From the NCBI RefSeq assembly GCF_000317105.1, contig NC_019693.1, forward strand, positions 3,100,001-3,164,000: 64,000 bases of DNA, written 5' to 3'. Both the position numbers and the translations under genes were made by a program. Origin of the DNA: Oscillatoria acuminata PCC 6304 (GTDB taxonomy: Bacteria; Cyanobacteriota; Cyanobacteriia; Cyanobacteriales; Laspinemataceae). Positions 45,583 through 53,906 of this stretch are shown one piece after another (position 1 is the first letter of the stretch; every line of letters starts with the position of its first letter). The notes under the pieces are model-generated. The model was given only the letters and a program-made list of their open reading frames with translations, was not told the DNA's origin and ran no database searches.

Positions 45583-48104
45583 GTGCGAAACGTTTGGGAG
45601 TGAAATAAGGCTGAAATGCCTGAAATAACCCCCAGTGAGGCTTTAACCCCCCTTGGGTTAGATAAAGGGACTCGTCCCAGATGACCTCATAACTGTCTAT
45701 GCGTGTCCAAATGAGTTACCAATTTGGTACTCAAGGTAGGACGGCACAGGGTTCTGATGAGTAGTGCAATAATTTGTTGCCAACACTTTTCAGGTGCAAC
45801 GGCGATAGCCACCCCCAGTTTTAGGAGTCACGACCCTAGGATTGAAGCGGGGAACGGAAGGCTCTAATAGGTAGACCAACCTAGGATAGAGACCACTGCT
45901 AATCGCTCACGGCTAAGGAAACTGAATGTCCGGCCTGAACTCTCGTAAAAAATTAGCAGTGAAATGGGATGAAACACTGCATCCAAAAAGGATACGTGGA
46001 AAGGTAGAGGCTTTTCGTCTTCCTCTACACAGACCCTCAATTCCACCGGGAGATAGGACAAGCCAAAAAGTGAATCACCCACATAGACGGAACGTTATAA
46101 CCCCTCAGATGCTCTTAGAAATTGGTCGATTTCCTAAGTAGTAATAAGTGTAAGCGGATGCACTGAGGGGGTGAGATGTAACCCGAAGCAAACGCCATTC
46201 TGTAATGGAATGGATAGGCTAACAGGTTACGGTTTAGACGCAATGGATAGATGACAGTAGCAATGAACAAGGTTAATACGAGTTTAAAGACTACGGAAAC
46301 ATGGAATGCAATTCCTTGGGCAAAAGTTCAAAGGAAAGTATTTAAGTTGCAAAAACGTATTTTCCAAGCGGCTAAATCGGGACAGGATGCCAAAGCCAGA
46401 AGGTTGCAAAAACTTCTAACCTCGTCATATTACGCGAGGCTCTTAGCGGTTAGGAAAGTGACCCAAGACAACCAAGGCAAGAGGACGGCAGGGATAGATG
46501 GGGTAAAATCCTTAAAACCCGAACAACGCCTCGAACTTGTTAAGGACCTTGGTGAACAATTCTTAGCCAAAGCACTCAGAAGGGTTTGGATTCCCAAACC
46601 AGGACGTAATGAAAAGCGCCCATTGGGTATCCCAACTATTAGAGATAGAGCCGAGCAAGCCTTGGTTAAACAAGCCTTAGAACCCGAATGGGAAGCTAGG
46701 TTTGAAGGGACGAGCTATGGTTTCCGACCAGGACGCTCTGCCCACGACGCAATAGGTCGCATCTACGCATCTATAAATAAGGGCAGTTATTATGTCCTAG
46801 ATGCAGATATAACCAAATGCTTCGACAAGATTAACCATGAATACCTACTGTCCAAATTAGATTGTTGTTCACAACACCGTCGCCAAATCAAACAATGGTT
46901 AAAGGCAGGGGTAGTGGATAATGGCGTATTTGAGGAGACCCCAAGCGGGACACCCCAAGGAGGAGTGATAAGTCCGCTCCTGGCCAACATTGCATTGGAT
47001 GGAATGGCCAGGTTAATCGAAGAACTGTATCCTTTAATTCAAGGTCAGAAAGTCAAGGCCACCTTAATCAGATATGCCGATGATTTCGTAGTAATCTCAC
47101 CAGAGATTGAAATCATCAATCAATGCAAGATAGCTTTGGAAAACTGGCTAAAGCCCGTAGGACTTGAGCTTAAACCTGAAAAGACCAAAATATGCCACAC
47201 ACTTAGAGAAATCGAAGTAAATGGAGAAAAGGTCACCCCAGGATTTGATTTCCTCGGATTTACCATTAGGCAATATCCAGTAGGTAAATACAAGTCCGGG
47301 AAAACAGGAGGCGCAAACAGCAGACTAATCGGGCATAAAACCCATATCAAGCCAAGCGCCAAAGCAATCAAAGCCCACAGTGAAGCATTAAAGGGTGTCA
47401 TCAAAAATCATAAAACTGCACCCCAAGCGGCCCTAATAAGTAGACTAAACCCAATCATTAGAGGTTGGAGTAATTACTACTCAGGGGTAGTTTCAGCGGA
47501 AACCTTCAGCCAAATGGACTATAACATTTGGCAACAATTGAGGGCATGGACAGTATCAAGATGCGGTCAGGCAAACCTTGAAAAGCTGAGAAAATATTTC
47601 CATAAGGTCACGGTTAAAATCGGAAACGGAAAGGAAAGAAATGAGAAGTGGCTGTTTCAAGCAAAAGACGGATTAAGTCTCTGGAAACACTCCTATACTC
47701 AAATTACAAGGCATACATTGGTCAAGCCAGAAGCATCCCCGTATGACGGAAATTGGAGTTATTGGGCAACTAGAAGAGGAACCTCATTAGAAGTTCCAAT
47801 GCGAGTAGCAAAATTGCTTAAAAAGCACTCAGGCCGATGTTCACGTTGCGGACAATATTTCGCAATGGAAGACTTGATGGAGGTTGACCACATCCAGCCA
47901 CTCTCAATGGGAGGTAAAGATGAATACCGAAATCTACAGTTATTGCATCGGCACTGTCACGATAAAAAGACGGCTGAAGATATGCAGAACGTCAAGTCGT
48001 ACCAATGACAATGGGCGTCTAAACTAGGAGCCGGATGAGGTGAAAGTCTCATGTCCGGTTCTGAATGGGAGGGGATGGAGGTGACTCCATTCTCGACCCC
48101 TAAT
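45583..48104 (+). mobile_element. Group II intron with maturase, 2522 nt
   Basis: The 5' end is GTGCG (45583-45587), the group II consensus. Domain V is the 34-nt hairpin at 48028-48061 (GAGCCGGATGAGG-TGAAAG-...CCGGTTC), followed by domain VI (about 48062-48100) and the 3' end CCTAAT at 48099-48104. The boundary is confirmed by the second, uninterrupted copy of the target at about 48152-48174: exon ends ...GACGAA and AAATCG... join to a sequence of the same length as GATAAAAAATCG. Domain IV contains the maturase gene. The features fit a bacterial chloroplast-like group II intron. Confidence 0.95.
46251..48008 (+). CDS. ltrA: Group II intron reverse transcriptase/maturase with HNH endonuclease
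   Basis: The 585-residue intron-encoded protein has an N-terminal RT-0 to RT-7 block, with KRPLGIPTIRDRAEQALVKQ and the active-site motif IRYADDFVVI. A maturase (domain X) region containing HSEALKGVIKNHKTAPQ and IIRGWSNYYSG follows. The C-terminal zinc-binding HNH module is CSRCGQYFAMEDLMEVDHI ... LLHRHCHDKKT. All essential residues are present, so the intron is probably mobile by target-primed reverse transcription. The start ATG at 46251 lies in intron domain IV, and the stop is 20 nt before domain V. Confidence 0.97.
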   Translation: MTVAMNKVNTSLKTTETWNAIPWAKVQRKVFKLQKRIFQAAKSGQDAKARRLQKLLTSSYYARLLAVRKVTQDNQGKRTAGIDGVKSLKPEQRLELVKDLGEQFLAKALRRVWIPKPGRNEKRPLGIPTIRDRAEQALVKQALEPEWEARFEGTSYGFRPGRSAHDAIGRIYASINKGSYYVLDADITKCFDKINHEYLLSKLDCCSQHRRQIKQWLKAGVVDNGVFEETPSGTPQGGVISPLLANIALDGMARLIEELYPLIQGQKVKATLIRYADDFVVISPEIEIINQCKIALENWLKPVGLELKPEKTKICHTLREIEVNGEKVTPGFDFLGFTIRQYPVGKYKSGKTGGANSRLIGHKTHIKPSAKAIKAHSEALKGVIKNHKTAPQAALISRLNPIIRGWSNYYSGVVSAETFSQMDYNIWQQLRAWTVSRCGQANLEKLRKYFHKVTVKIGNGKERNEKWLFQAKDGLSLWKHSYTQITRHTLVKPEASPYDGNWSYWATRRGTSLEVPMRVAKLLKKHSGRCSRCGQYFAMEDLMEVDHIQPLSMGGKDEYRNLQLLHRHCHDKKTAEDMQNVKSYQ

Positions 48105-48184
48105 AAATCGTTATTTCACCCAGGGGCGCAATGCTTTTTTCTTGAATTAATGGCAAATTTAATGATAAAAAATCGTTATTTCAC

Positions 48185-48236
48185 GTAGGGGCGCAATGCG
48201 CAGGCCCTCCGGAGGGCCTGCGCATTGCGCCCCTAC
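48185..48236. repeat. Perfect 52-bp palindrome
   Basis: GTAGGGGCGCAATGCGCAGG continues to CCCTCC, then exactly its reverse complement, with no spacer. The half-site word GGGGCGCAATGC recurs at 21099, 29582 and 48123. It forms the right-hand part of the MITE-like element. Confidence 0.95.
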
Positions 48237-48333
48237 AAATACACCTTGACAGGGCTAGGCTAAGAAGACCTAATTTTAAAGCTATGCAGGGGAATAGGAT
48301 TCGGGAGCATACCCATATTTTATCGCAATTGCT

Positions 48334-49830
48334 ATGAACAATATCATTTATCCCACGGTTGATTTATTTCTCTATGATTTGCGGGATGGATTAGGCGACA
48401 ATCCCGATAAAGTGCAAGAAAATTGGGATAATTTCCAACATAAATTGCCGGAAACTCTGCATGACAGAATCCGGTTTGATTCGGGTTTTGAATCGGAGTA
48501 TGAGGAACTTTTACCGAAAAAGAACGAGTTTTACCAATTCAGCAATCAGGGTTACGAAGGGTTTTATTACCCGGTGCGGATGAGCGATATGTATGGGCTG
48601 TTGCTGGATTGTTCGGTGTCGGATGAATTGACGCCGCAACCGGCAAAATGTATTAAACAGATTAAGGCGGAAATAAAGCGTCATCTGGGCAAAAATTCGG
48701 CAACATTAGGTCAAAGTTGGTTGATTTATGGGCAGTTGACTCACCCAGGTCAAAATCCGGAAGATGTGGCTCAAATTTGTTATAAGGCGTTGTTTCCTTG
48801 GGCGAATTGGCAGGAGAATTTTCGGGGTCAAGGTCACCAGTTGGGGGGGACTGTGTTTGAACTGGATTGTTTTAAGCTACTGCTGCAAGAAACGGACAAT
48901 CAATCCGAGGATTCTGTGGCATCTAAGTCCCGGGTTTTTGATAGTCATCATGTAATCATTGTTCTGTATCCGACGGCTAATGCAGCTAAAGCAGGGGCGG
49001 AGTTATATTCTGATTGGATGCGGTTATTTGCTTATCGCGCTAAAATTCTTTGGGCTTATGGACAGACCCGGGAACTGAAACAAAGGCTGAAACAACGTTA
49101 TATCACAATTCAAGATTGTTTGCAACAAATTTACGGAAACCAGTATCAGAATTTACCTTTAAATCAACTGAAAGATATTCTCAATCAAGCTCGTCACATT
49201 GTCTCGGATTACACGATTGATGTGGATGATTTTGGGTATCAATTGCGGACGATCGCCATTAATCTGGACAACTACAAAAAACGCATCGAAATCATTGCTA
49301 AAAGATTAACATCTGAGGAGTTTTCGGCGTTTGCTACTCAACCCACAGATATCGCCTTTTTAGCGAATTTTAGCCATCTGGTTACGGAGAAATATTTGCG
49401 CCAAGTGGAAAAAGATTATGAAAATTTGAGTCCGGGTTTACAGCGGTTGGAGTTTGCGATCGCCACGATTCGGAGTCTGGTAGAAGTCGATCGCGCAAGG
49501 CAAGAACGGCGGTTTCAGAATAATATCACAATTTTCGGGTGGGGTTTAGCTGCTGCTGCGATCGCCGCTTCCCTTTCGGCACAGTTTCCCTATGTGATTG
49601 TGCCGGTGGAAGTGCGAACGACAGAACAAACACCGGATGCAAATGCGGAAGAAACACCGGATGCAAATGCAGAAGAAACACCGGATGCAAATGCGATCGC
49701 CTCTGTCGAACTTAATCCCAGTCTTTCCGCCTCCTGGGATGCGGCAGTTATATCATTGGGATATAGTCTCGCTGCTGGGTTGTTGTTTATGGCGATCGCC
49801 TGGTTATGGATTAAGCGCAAGGAAAAATAA
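48334..49830 (+). CDS. Membrane-anchored protein of unknown function, possible effector partner of the caspase system
   Basis: Of 498 residues, the first 405 form a soluble domain beginning NIIYPTVDLFLYDLRDGLG with LLPKKNEFYQFSNQGYEGFYYPVRM, and mid-region helices RLKQRYITIQDCLQQIYGNQY. Two transmembrane helices end it: FGWGLAAAAIAASLSAQF (about 407-425) and AAVISLGYSLAAGLLFMAIAWLW (about 470-492). Between them is a roughly 45-residue loop with the repeated octamer TPDANAEE. The topology puts N and C termini in the cytoplasm. I do not recognise the family. It lies on the strand of the 154-residue gene, divergent from the caspase gene, and the two were about 330 bp apart before the group II intron entered. 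Confidence 0.8.
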   Translation: MNNIIYPTVDLFLYDLRDGLGDNPDKVQENWDNFQHKLPETLHDRIRFDSGFESEYEELLPKKNEFYQFSNQGYEGFYYPVRMSDMYGLLLDCSVSDELTPQPAKCIKQIKAEIKRHLGKNSATLGQSWLIYGQLTHPGQNPEDVAQICYKALFPWANWQENFRGQGHQLGGTVFELDCFKLLLQETDNQSEDSVASKSRVFDSHHVIIVLYPTANAAKAGAELYSDWMRLFAYRAKILWAYGQTRELKQRLKQRYITIQDCLQQIYGNQYQNLPLNQLKDILNQARHIVSDYTIDVDDFGYQLRTIAINLDNYKKRIEIIAKRLTSEEFSAFATQPTDIAFLANFSHLVTEKYLRQVEKDYENLSPGLQRLEFAIATIRSLVEVDRARQERRFQNNITIFGWGLAAAAIAASLSAQFPYVIVPVEVRTTEQTPDANAEETPDANAEETPDANAIASVELNPSLSASWDAAVISLGYSLAAGLLFMAIAWLWIKRKEK

Positions 49831-49832
49831 CA

Positions 49833-51032
49833 TTACCTCATCGGCGGTATCCTCAACCCTTTTAACCCTTTCCCCTTCTGTTCCTCACTTAATCCTTTTC
49901 CCTGTACCAAAACCCCAAAACCCCCTAATCCTCTAGGGTCGATCGCCTCATGCAAGACTTGCCTGCGATTAATCATGGTTCCCAAATCCATGCCTGGGGT
50001 GGTGGAGAGTGCTGCAATGCGATCGCCTAACCCCAATGCCATTAAAAACATCGCCTGCTGGGTAAATCCCAATTTCTCTAATCCGCAAGACTCCCCTTGT
50101 CGTTCCAATGCGGTAAAATCAACATGAGCCGTTATATCCTGTTCCCCAATTAAAATATAAGGATTATCATGATAGCGGTGTTGATAATAACATTGTAATG
50201 TTCCTTGCTGTCGCATTGGTGTATAGTATCGGTGAGCCGGATATCCATAATCAATGGTTAGCACATATCCCTGCTGGAGTTTCTCGCTCACTTGTCTCAC
50301 CCAATCTAATGCTGCCAGATTGACTTCCGTGCGATATCCGTCGGGATAGGGTTTCCCGGTGATGTCAATGTCAATGAGTTGAAAATAGTCAGTAATTTTG
50401 GGAGTGGAGAGTTCCCCAAGGATTTCTTGAAAGGGAGATGCTTCGGGAGACTCGGGTATTTTGTCCGAGGTGGTGATATAAATTTCTTGGAGTTTTCCCG
50501 CTTCTACCTGAATTTGATGCACCGGGAAGGCATCAATTAACTCATTAGAAAAGAAACATCCGGTGATTGAATCTGCTGCAATTTCCTCCCAAGTCACCCA
50601 GCGCAAATTTGCCCCCCCGCTGGAGAGTTTTGAGAATTTCTGCTGTTGTAACTGACGCATTGCTGGGGATTGTTCGATGATTAGATATTCGGTAGCGGCG
50701 AAACAATCTCGATGGTGGCGATAAAGATATTTGATGACATCGGCAGCAATTAATCCTTGTCCCGCACCCATTTCTACGAGGTGAAATGGGGTGGGATGTC
50801 CGAGAATTTCCCAGATTTCGATGAATTGCACTGCCAGCATTTCCCCAAAATCTGCGCCTAAGTGGGGGGAGGTCATAAAGTCTCCTTTTGCGCCAATTTT
50901 TCCGACATGGGCGGCATAATATCCATGTTGGGGGTGGTAGAGGGCTAATTCCATATAGTCGGCAAAGGTGATTTGCCTTTGGGGATTTTGTTTGATTTTT
51001 TCTTGGATGATTTGGGTTAATATATTGGACAT
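49833..51032 (-). CDS. MidA/NDUFAF7-type SAM-dependent methyltransferase
   Basis: The 399-residue class I methyltransferase (DUF185/MidA) has FADYMELALYHPQHGYY at the start, GDFMTSPHLGADFGEMLAVQ, and the SAM loop HLVEMGAGQGLIAADVIKYL, followed by ISNELIDAFPVHQI-like and IDYGYPAHRYY motifs. Human NDUFAF7 of this family methylates an arginine of the complex I 49-kDa subunit NDUFS2, whose cyanobacterial homologue NdhH is encoded next to it on the same strand (ndhH at 51298-52491, upstream). A role in maturing NDH-1 is therefore likely by family knowledge plus neighbourhood. The gap between them is 265 bp and holds repeats. Confidence 0.92.
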   Translation of the reverse strand: MSNILTQIIQEKIKQNPQRQITFADYMELALYHPQHGYYAAHVGKIGAKGDFMTSPHLGADFGEMLAVQFIEIWEILGHPTPFHLVEMGAGQGLIAADVIKYLYRHHRDCFAATEYLIIEQSPAMRQLQQQKFSKLSSGGANLRWVTWEEIAADSITGCFFSNELIDAFPVHQIQVEAGKLQEIYITTSDKIPESPEASPFQEILGELSTPKITDYFQLIDIDITGKPYPDGYRTEVNLAALDWVRQVSEKLQQGYVLTIDYGYPAHRYYTPMRQQGTLQCYYQHRYHDNPYILIGEQDITAHVDFTALERQGESCGLEKLGFTQQAMFLMALGLGDRIAALSTTPGMDLGTMINRRQVLHEAIDPRGLGGFGVLVQGKGLSEEQKGKGLKGLRIPPMR

Positions 51033-51084
51033 TTTGAGCTAGGATTTAAGAGTAGGGTGGGTATGGGTTTCCCTCCCGTAATTA

Positions 51085-51250
51085 GGCGGCAGAGCCGCTA
51101 AGAGTGCGTGTCACGGCGGAGCCATGACACGAGGTTTACACGAGGTTTATAACAAGAGAATATTTCATTATTGTTATGAATTAGCCCGCGTAGGCGGGCT
51201 TTGTCCGTATAGCCCCAGGCTTTAGCCTGCGGGTCTCTATTGATGAGTTT
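51085..51250. repeat. GGCGGCAGAGCCGC palindrome and REP-like copy 7
   Basis: 51083-51126 carries a GGCGGCAGAGCCGCTAAG and GTGTCACGGCGGAGCCATGACAC pair of the type found in the 125-bp array. 51182-51235 is another two-hairpin element (TAGCCCGCGTAGGCGGGCT...CCAGGCTTTAGCCTGCGGG), with a base change in the first loop that keeps the stem. Both lie between ndhH and the MidA gene. Confidence 0.85.
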
Positions 51251-51297
51251 TGAATTTTGAACCGAGAATTCAAAGCTCAAAACTCATCAGCATTTAA

Positions 51298-52491
51298 TTA
51301 TCGGTCCACAGAACCCATAATCACGTCGATACTGCCGAGAATTGCCACAATATCCGCGACTTTGTTACCGCGTAAAATAGAGGGCACGACTTGCAAATTA
51401 TTGAAGTCAGGAGCGCGAATTTTCCAGCGCCAGGGGAAGACGTTATCATTACCAATTAGATAAATTCCCATTTCTCCTTTGCCGGTTTCCACTCGGAAAT
51501 AATGCTCTCCGGCGGGAATTTTAAAGGTGGGGGCAATCTTTTTGGCGATGAATTGATAGTCAAATCCGTTCCATTCGGATTTGGGTCCTTCCATCATCCG
51601 CTTGGCTTCTAGGTTCTCGTAAGGTCCACCGGGAAGACCTTTCAAGGCTTGGCGGAGGATTTTTACCGATTCGCGCATTTCGGCCATACGGACGATATAT
51701 CGCGCTAAACAGTCCCCTTCGGTTGCCCAGCAAACTTCCCAATCAAAGTCGTCATAACATTCGTAATGGTCAACTTTTCTTAAGTCCCATTTGACGCCGG
51801 AGGCTCTTAAGACGGGACCGGAGAGACCCCAGTTGATGGCTTCTTCCCGAGAGATGACGCCGAGGTTTTGAATCCGGCGGCGGAAAATGGGGTTGTTGGT
51901 GATTAGGCGTTCGTATTCGTCAATGACGGGATCGAAGTAGTCGCAAAAGTCTTCGCATTTATCCACCCAACCATAGGGGATGTCAGCGGCGACGCCACCG
52001 ATGCGGAAGTAGTTATTATTGACCATGCGTTGCCCGGTGGCGGCTTCCCAGAGGTCATAAATCATTTCCCGATCGCGGAAAATGTAGAAGAATGGACTCA
52101 GTGCTCCGACATCGGCGAGGAAGGGTCCCAACCAGAGTAGGTGGTTGGCAAGACGGTTCAGTTCCAGCATGATCACCCGCAGGTAGCTGGCGCGTCGGGG
52201 AACTTCGATGTCGGCGAGTTTTTCCGGTGCATTGACGGTTACCGCTTCATTGAACATTCCCTCAGCGTAGTCCCAGCGACTGACGTAGGGAACGTACATG
52301 ATGTTGGTGCGGTTTTCGGCAATTTTTTCCATGCCTCTGTGCAGGTAGCCCAAGACTGGCTCGCAATCGACGACATCCTCGCCGTCAAGGGTGACGATTA
52401 GGCGCAGGACCCCGTGCATGGAGGGATGGTGCGGTCCCATGCTGAGAATCATGGGATCGGTTCTGGTTTCTATCCGGGTTGGTGGTGCCAT
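51298..52491 (-). CDS. ndhH: NAD(P)H-quinone oxidoreductase subunit H (NDH-1, 49-kDa homologue)
   Basis: The 397-residue protein is the quinone-site subunit of cyanobacterial NDH-1, used for respiration and cyclic electron flow around photosystem I. Signature segments include [40 protein letters not shown] and the conserved [29 protein letters not shown]-like (here [18 protein letters not shown]) and [20 protein letters not shown] follow, and the C-terminal [19 protein letters not shown]. The conserved Arg in HGVLRL is the position thought to be methylated in the mitochondrial protein. A MidA methyltransferase gene lies downstream on the same strand. The gene is divergent from rsmH. Confidence 0.98.
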   Translation of the reverse strand: MAPPTRIETRTDPMILSMGPHHPSMHGVLRLIVTLDGEDVVDCEPVLGYLHRGMEKIAENRTNIMYVPYVSRWDYAEGMFNEAVTVNAPEKLADIEVPRRASYLRVIMLELNRLANHLLWLGPFLADVGALSPFFYIFRDREMIYDLWEAATGQRMVNNNYFRIGGVAADIPYGWVDKCEDFCDYFDPVIDEYERLITNNPIFRRRIQNLGVISREEAINWGLSGPVLRASGVKWDLRKVDHYECYDDFDWEVCWATEGDCLARYIVRMAEMRESVKILRQALKGLPGGPYENLEAKRMMEGPKSEWNGFDYQFIAKKIAPTFKIPAGEHYFRVETGKGEMGIYLIGNDNVFPWRWKIRAPDFNNLQVVPSILRGNKVADIVAILGSIDVIMGSVDR

Positions 52492-52647
52492 AAATGAGGG
52501 TGCTCCTGTTGAGACAGATTTGGGCTGCTGTACCGACGTCAGATAGGGGATTTTCTACAATCTAAAATCGGGACGGGGTACGGCAGTTCTGTTACCAATT
52601 GTTTCTTTTTGTTTCATTGCTTTCATCATTATAAGGAGATTGGGTCC

Positions 52648-53556
52648 GTGGTAAATCAGGGAGTGAGTGTAAATTCGGAAGCAATGGAGGAGTTTGTCCA
52701 TTTGTCGGTTTTGAGTCAGGAAGTGGTGGAGGGGTTGGCGATTCGTCCTGGGGGGCGTTATTTGGATGCGACGGTGGGTGGGGGAGGTCATTCGCGATTG
52801 ATTTTGGAGGCGGCACCCGGGGTCCAGTTGGTGGCGATCGACCGCGATCGCCTCGCCTTGGATGCCGCAGGGAGTCGGTTGGCGGAGTATGGGGATGCGG
52901 TGACATTTTGGCAGGGGAATTTTGCAGAATATCAGCCCCAAGAGATGCGGTTTGATGGGATTGTGGCGGATTTGGGGGTGAGTTCGGCGCAGTTAGATCG
53001 CCCGGAACGGGGGTTTAGTTTTCGGTATGAGGCTCCTTTGGATATGAGAATGGATGAACGGCAGGAGTTGAGTGCCGAGGAAATTGTCAATCATTGGAAT
53101 GAGGTGGAGTTGGCAGATATTTTTTATCGCTACGGGGAGGAGCGGTTTTCTCGTCGGATTGCAAGGCGAATTGTGGAACGGCGTCCGTTGACAACCACGA
53201 CTCAGTTAGCGTCGGCAGTTGCTTCTTCGATGCCGGGGAAGTCTCGTCATGGCAAAATTCATCCAGCTACTAGGGTGTTTCAAGCCTTGCGAATTGCGGT
53301 GAATGGGGAACTAACTGCTTTGGAAACCTTTTTAGAAAAGGCTCCCCTGTGGTTGCATCCGGGGGGTCGGGTCGGTATTATTAGCTTTCATAGCCTAGAA
53401 GATCGACTGGTCAAGCATCGGATGCGGGATTCGCCGCTTCTCAAGGTGCTGACGAAAAAGCCGATCACGCCAGGGGAAGCAGAAATTGCCCACAATTCGC
53501 GATCGCGCTCGGCAAAGTTGAGATTATTCGAGCGCATTGAGCCGGATCTAACCTAG
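52648..53556 (+). CDS. rsmH: 16S rRNA (cytosine(1402)-N(4))-methyltransferase
   Basis: RsmH (MraW) methylates N4 of C1402 in the decoding centre of 16S rRNA. The GTG at 52648 is preceded by AAGGAGA at 52633-52639 at good spacing, giving 302 residues. An ATG at 52609 would add 13 residues upstream of this site, and ATG 52684 is also possible. Motifs: [13 protein letters not shown], the SAM-binding [61 protein letters not shown] and [14 protein letters not shown]. It is not in a dcw-type cluster here, as is common in cyanobacteria. Confidence 0.97.
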   Translation: MVNQGVSVNSEAMEEFVHLSVLSQEVVEGLAIRPGGRYLDATVGGGGHSRLILEAAPGVQLVAIDRDRLALDAAGSRLAEYGDAVTFWQGNFAEYQPQEMRFDGIVADLGVSSAQLDRPERGFSFRYEAPLDMRMDERQELSAEEIVNHWNEVELADIFYRYGEERFSRRIARRIVERRPLTTTTQLASAVASSMPGKSRHGKIHPATRVFQALRIAVNGELTALETFLEKAPLWLHPGGRVGIISFHSLEDRLVKHRMRDSPLLKVLTKKPITPGEAEIAHNSRSRSAKLRLFERIEPDLT

Positions 53557-53906
53557 GAGGTGACACTCCACTGGGTTAATCCTGATGCCAGGGGTGTGGT
53601 AGGGCCAGACAAACGGACCCACTGCCTTACCCCAACAGAATCACGGTCTTTCACAAATGGACCGAACTCAATTGCACTCGGCTAACAAGCCAGCTCTCTA
53701 TGTTAAGCTCATCTGAGCGGAGGAAAGCCCGTTAGTGCCTGCCGATCGCAGGGTACTTTTATAGAGAAAGGAATGCCCACCCAAAGCGTGATTTGCCAGT
53801 GGTGTTCTGAACCCGTTAGGCACCCGATTGAGATCGGCCCGTCGAAAACAGCCGTACAAGGGCGCAAGTCACACTGAATCCATATAGCCTGTAAGTGGGG
53901 TATCGC
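53557..53906 (+). ncRNA. Strongly structured leader or ncRNA before the RsbU-like gene
   Basis: The 350-nt space has at least six short stable hairpins: CGGTC/GACCG (53644-53664), GGCT/AGCC (53680-53691), GCTC/GAGC (53707-53718), CCTGC/GCAGG (53738-53752), CCGAT/ATCGG (53824-53837), and a longer GGGGT...ACCCC pairing around 53591-53634. It has no open frame of note and is GC-balanced, unlike the T-rich promoters nearby. It could be a riboswitch-like 5' leader of the PP2C regulator or an independent RNA. I do not recognise the class; RNase P, tmRNA, 6S and SRP RNA were considered and do not fit. Confidence 0.4.

Larger units (their letters stand above)
45549..48258. mobile_element. MITE-like element with 17-bp terminal inverted repeats, split by a group II intron
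   Basis: CTAGCCCTGTCAAGGTG at 45549-45565 is the exact reverse complement of CACCTTGACAGGGCTAG at 48242-48258. Removing the intron (45583-48104) leaves a 188-bp non-coding element. Its interior holds two copies of an AAATTTAATGA...AAATCGTTATTTCAC block (the first one split by the intron) and ends in a perfect 52-bp palindrome at 48185-48236. Such short elements with terminal repeats and no transposase are mobilised in trans by a full element elsewhere. Confidence 0.85.

Noticed and set aside
53557-53906. RNase P RNA (GAGGAAAGCCC word), tmRNA, SRP or 6S RNA
   Set aside because: The rest of each RNA's conserved core is absent: no paired P4 strand, no tRNA-like ends and no tag reading frame. 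Left as unidentified.
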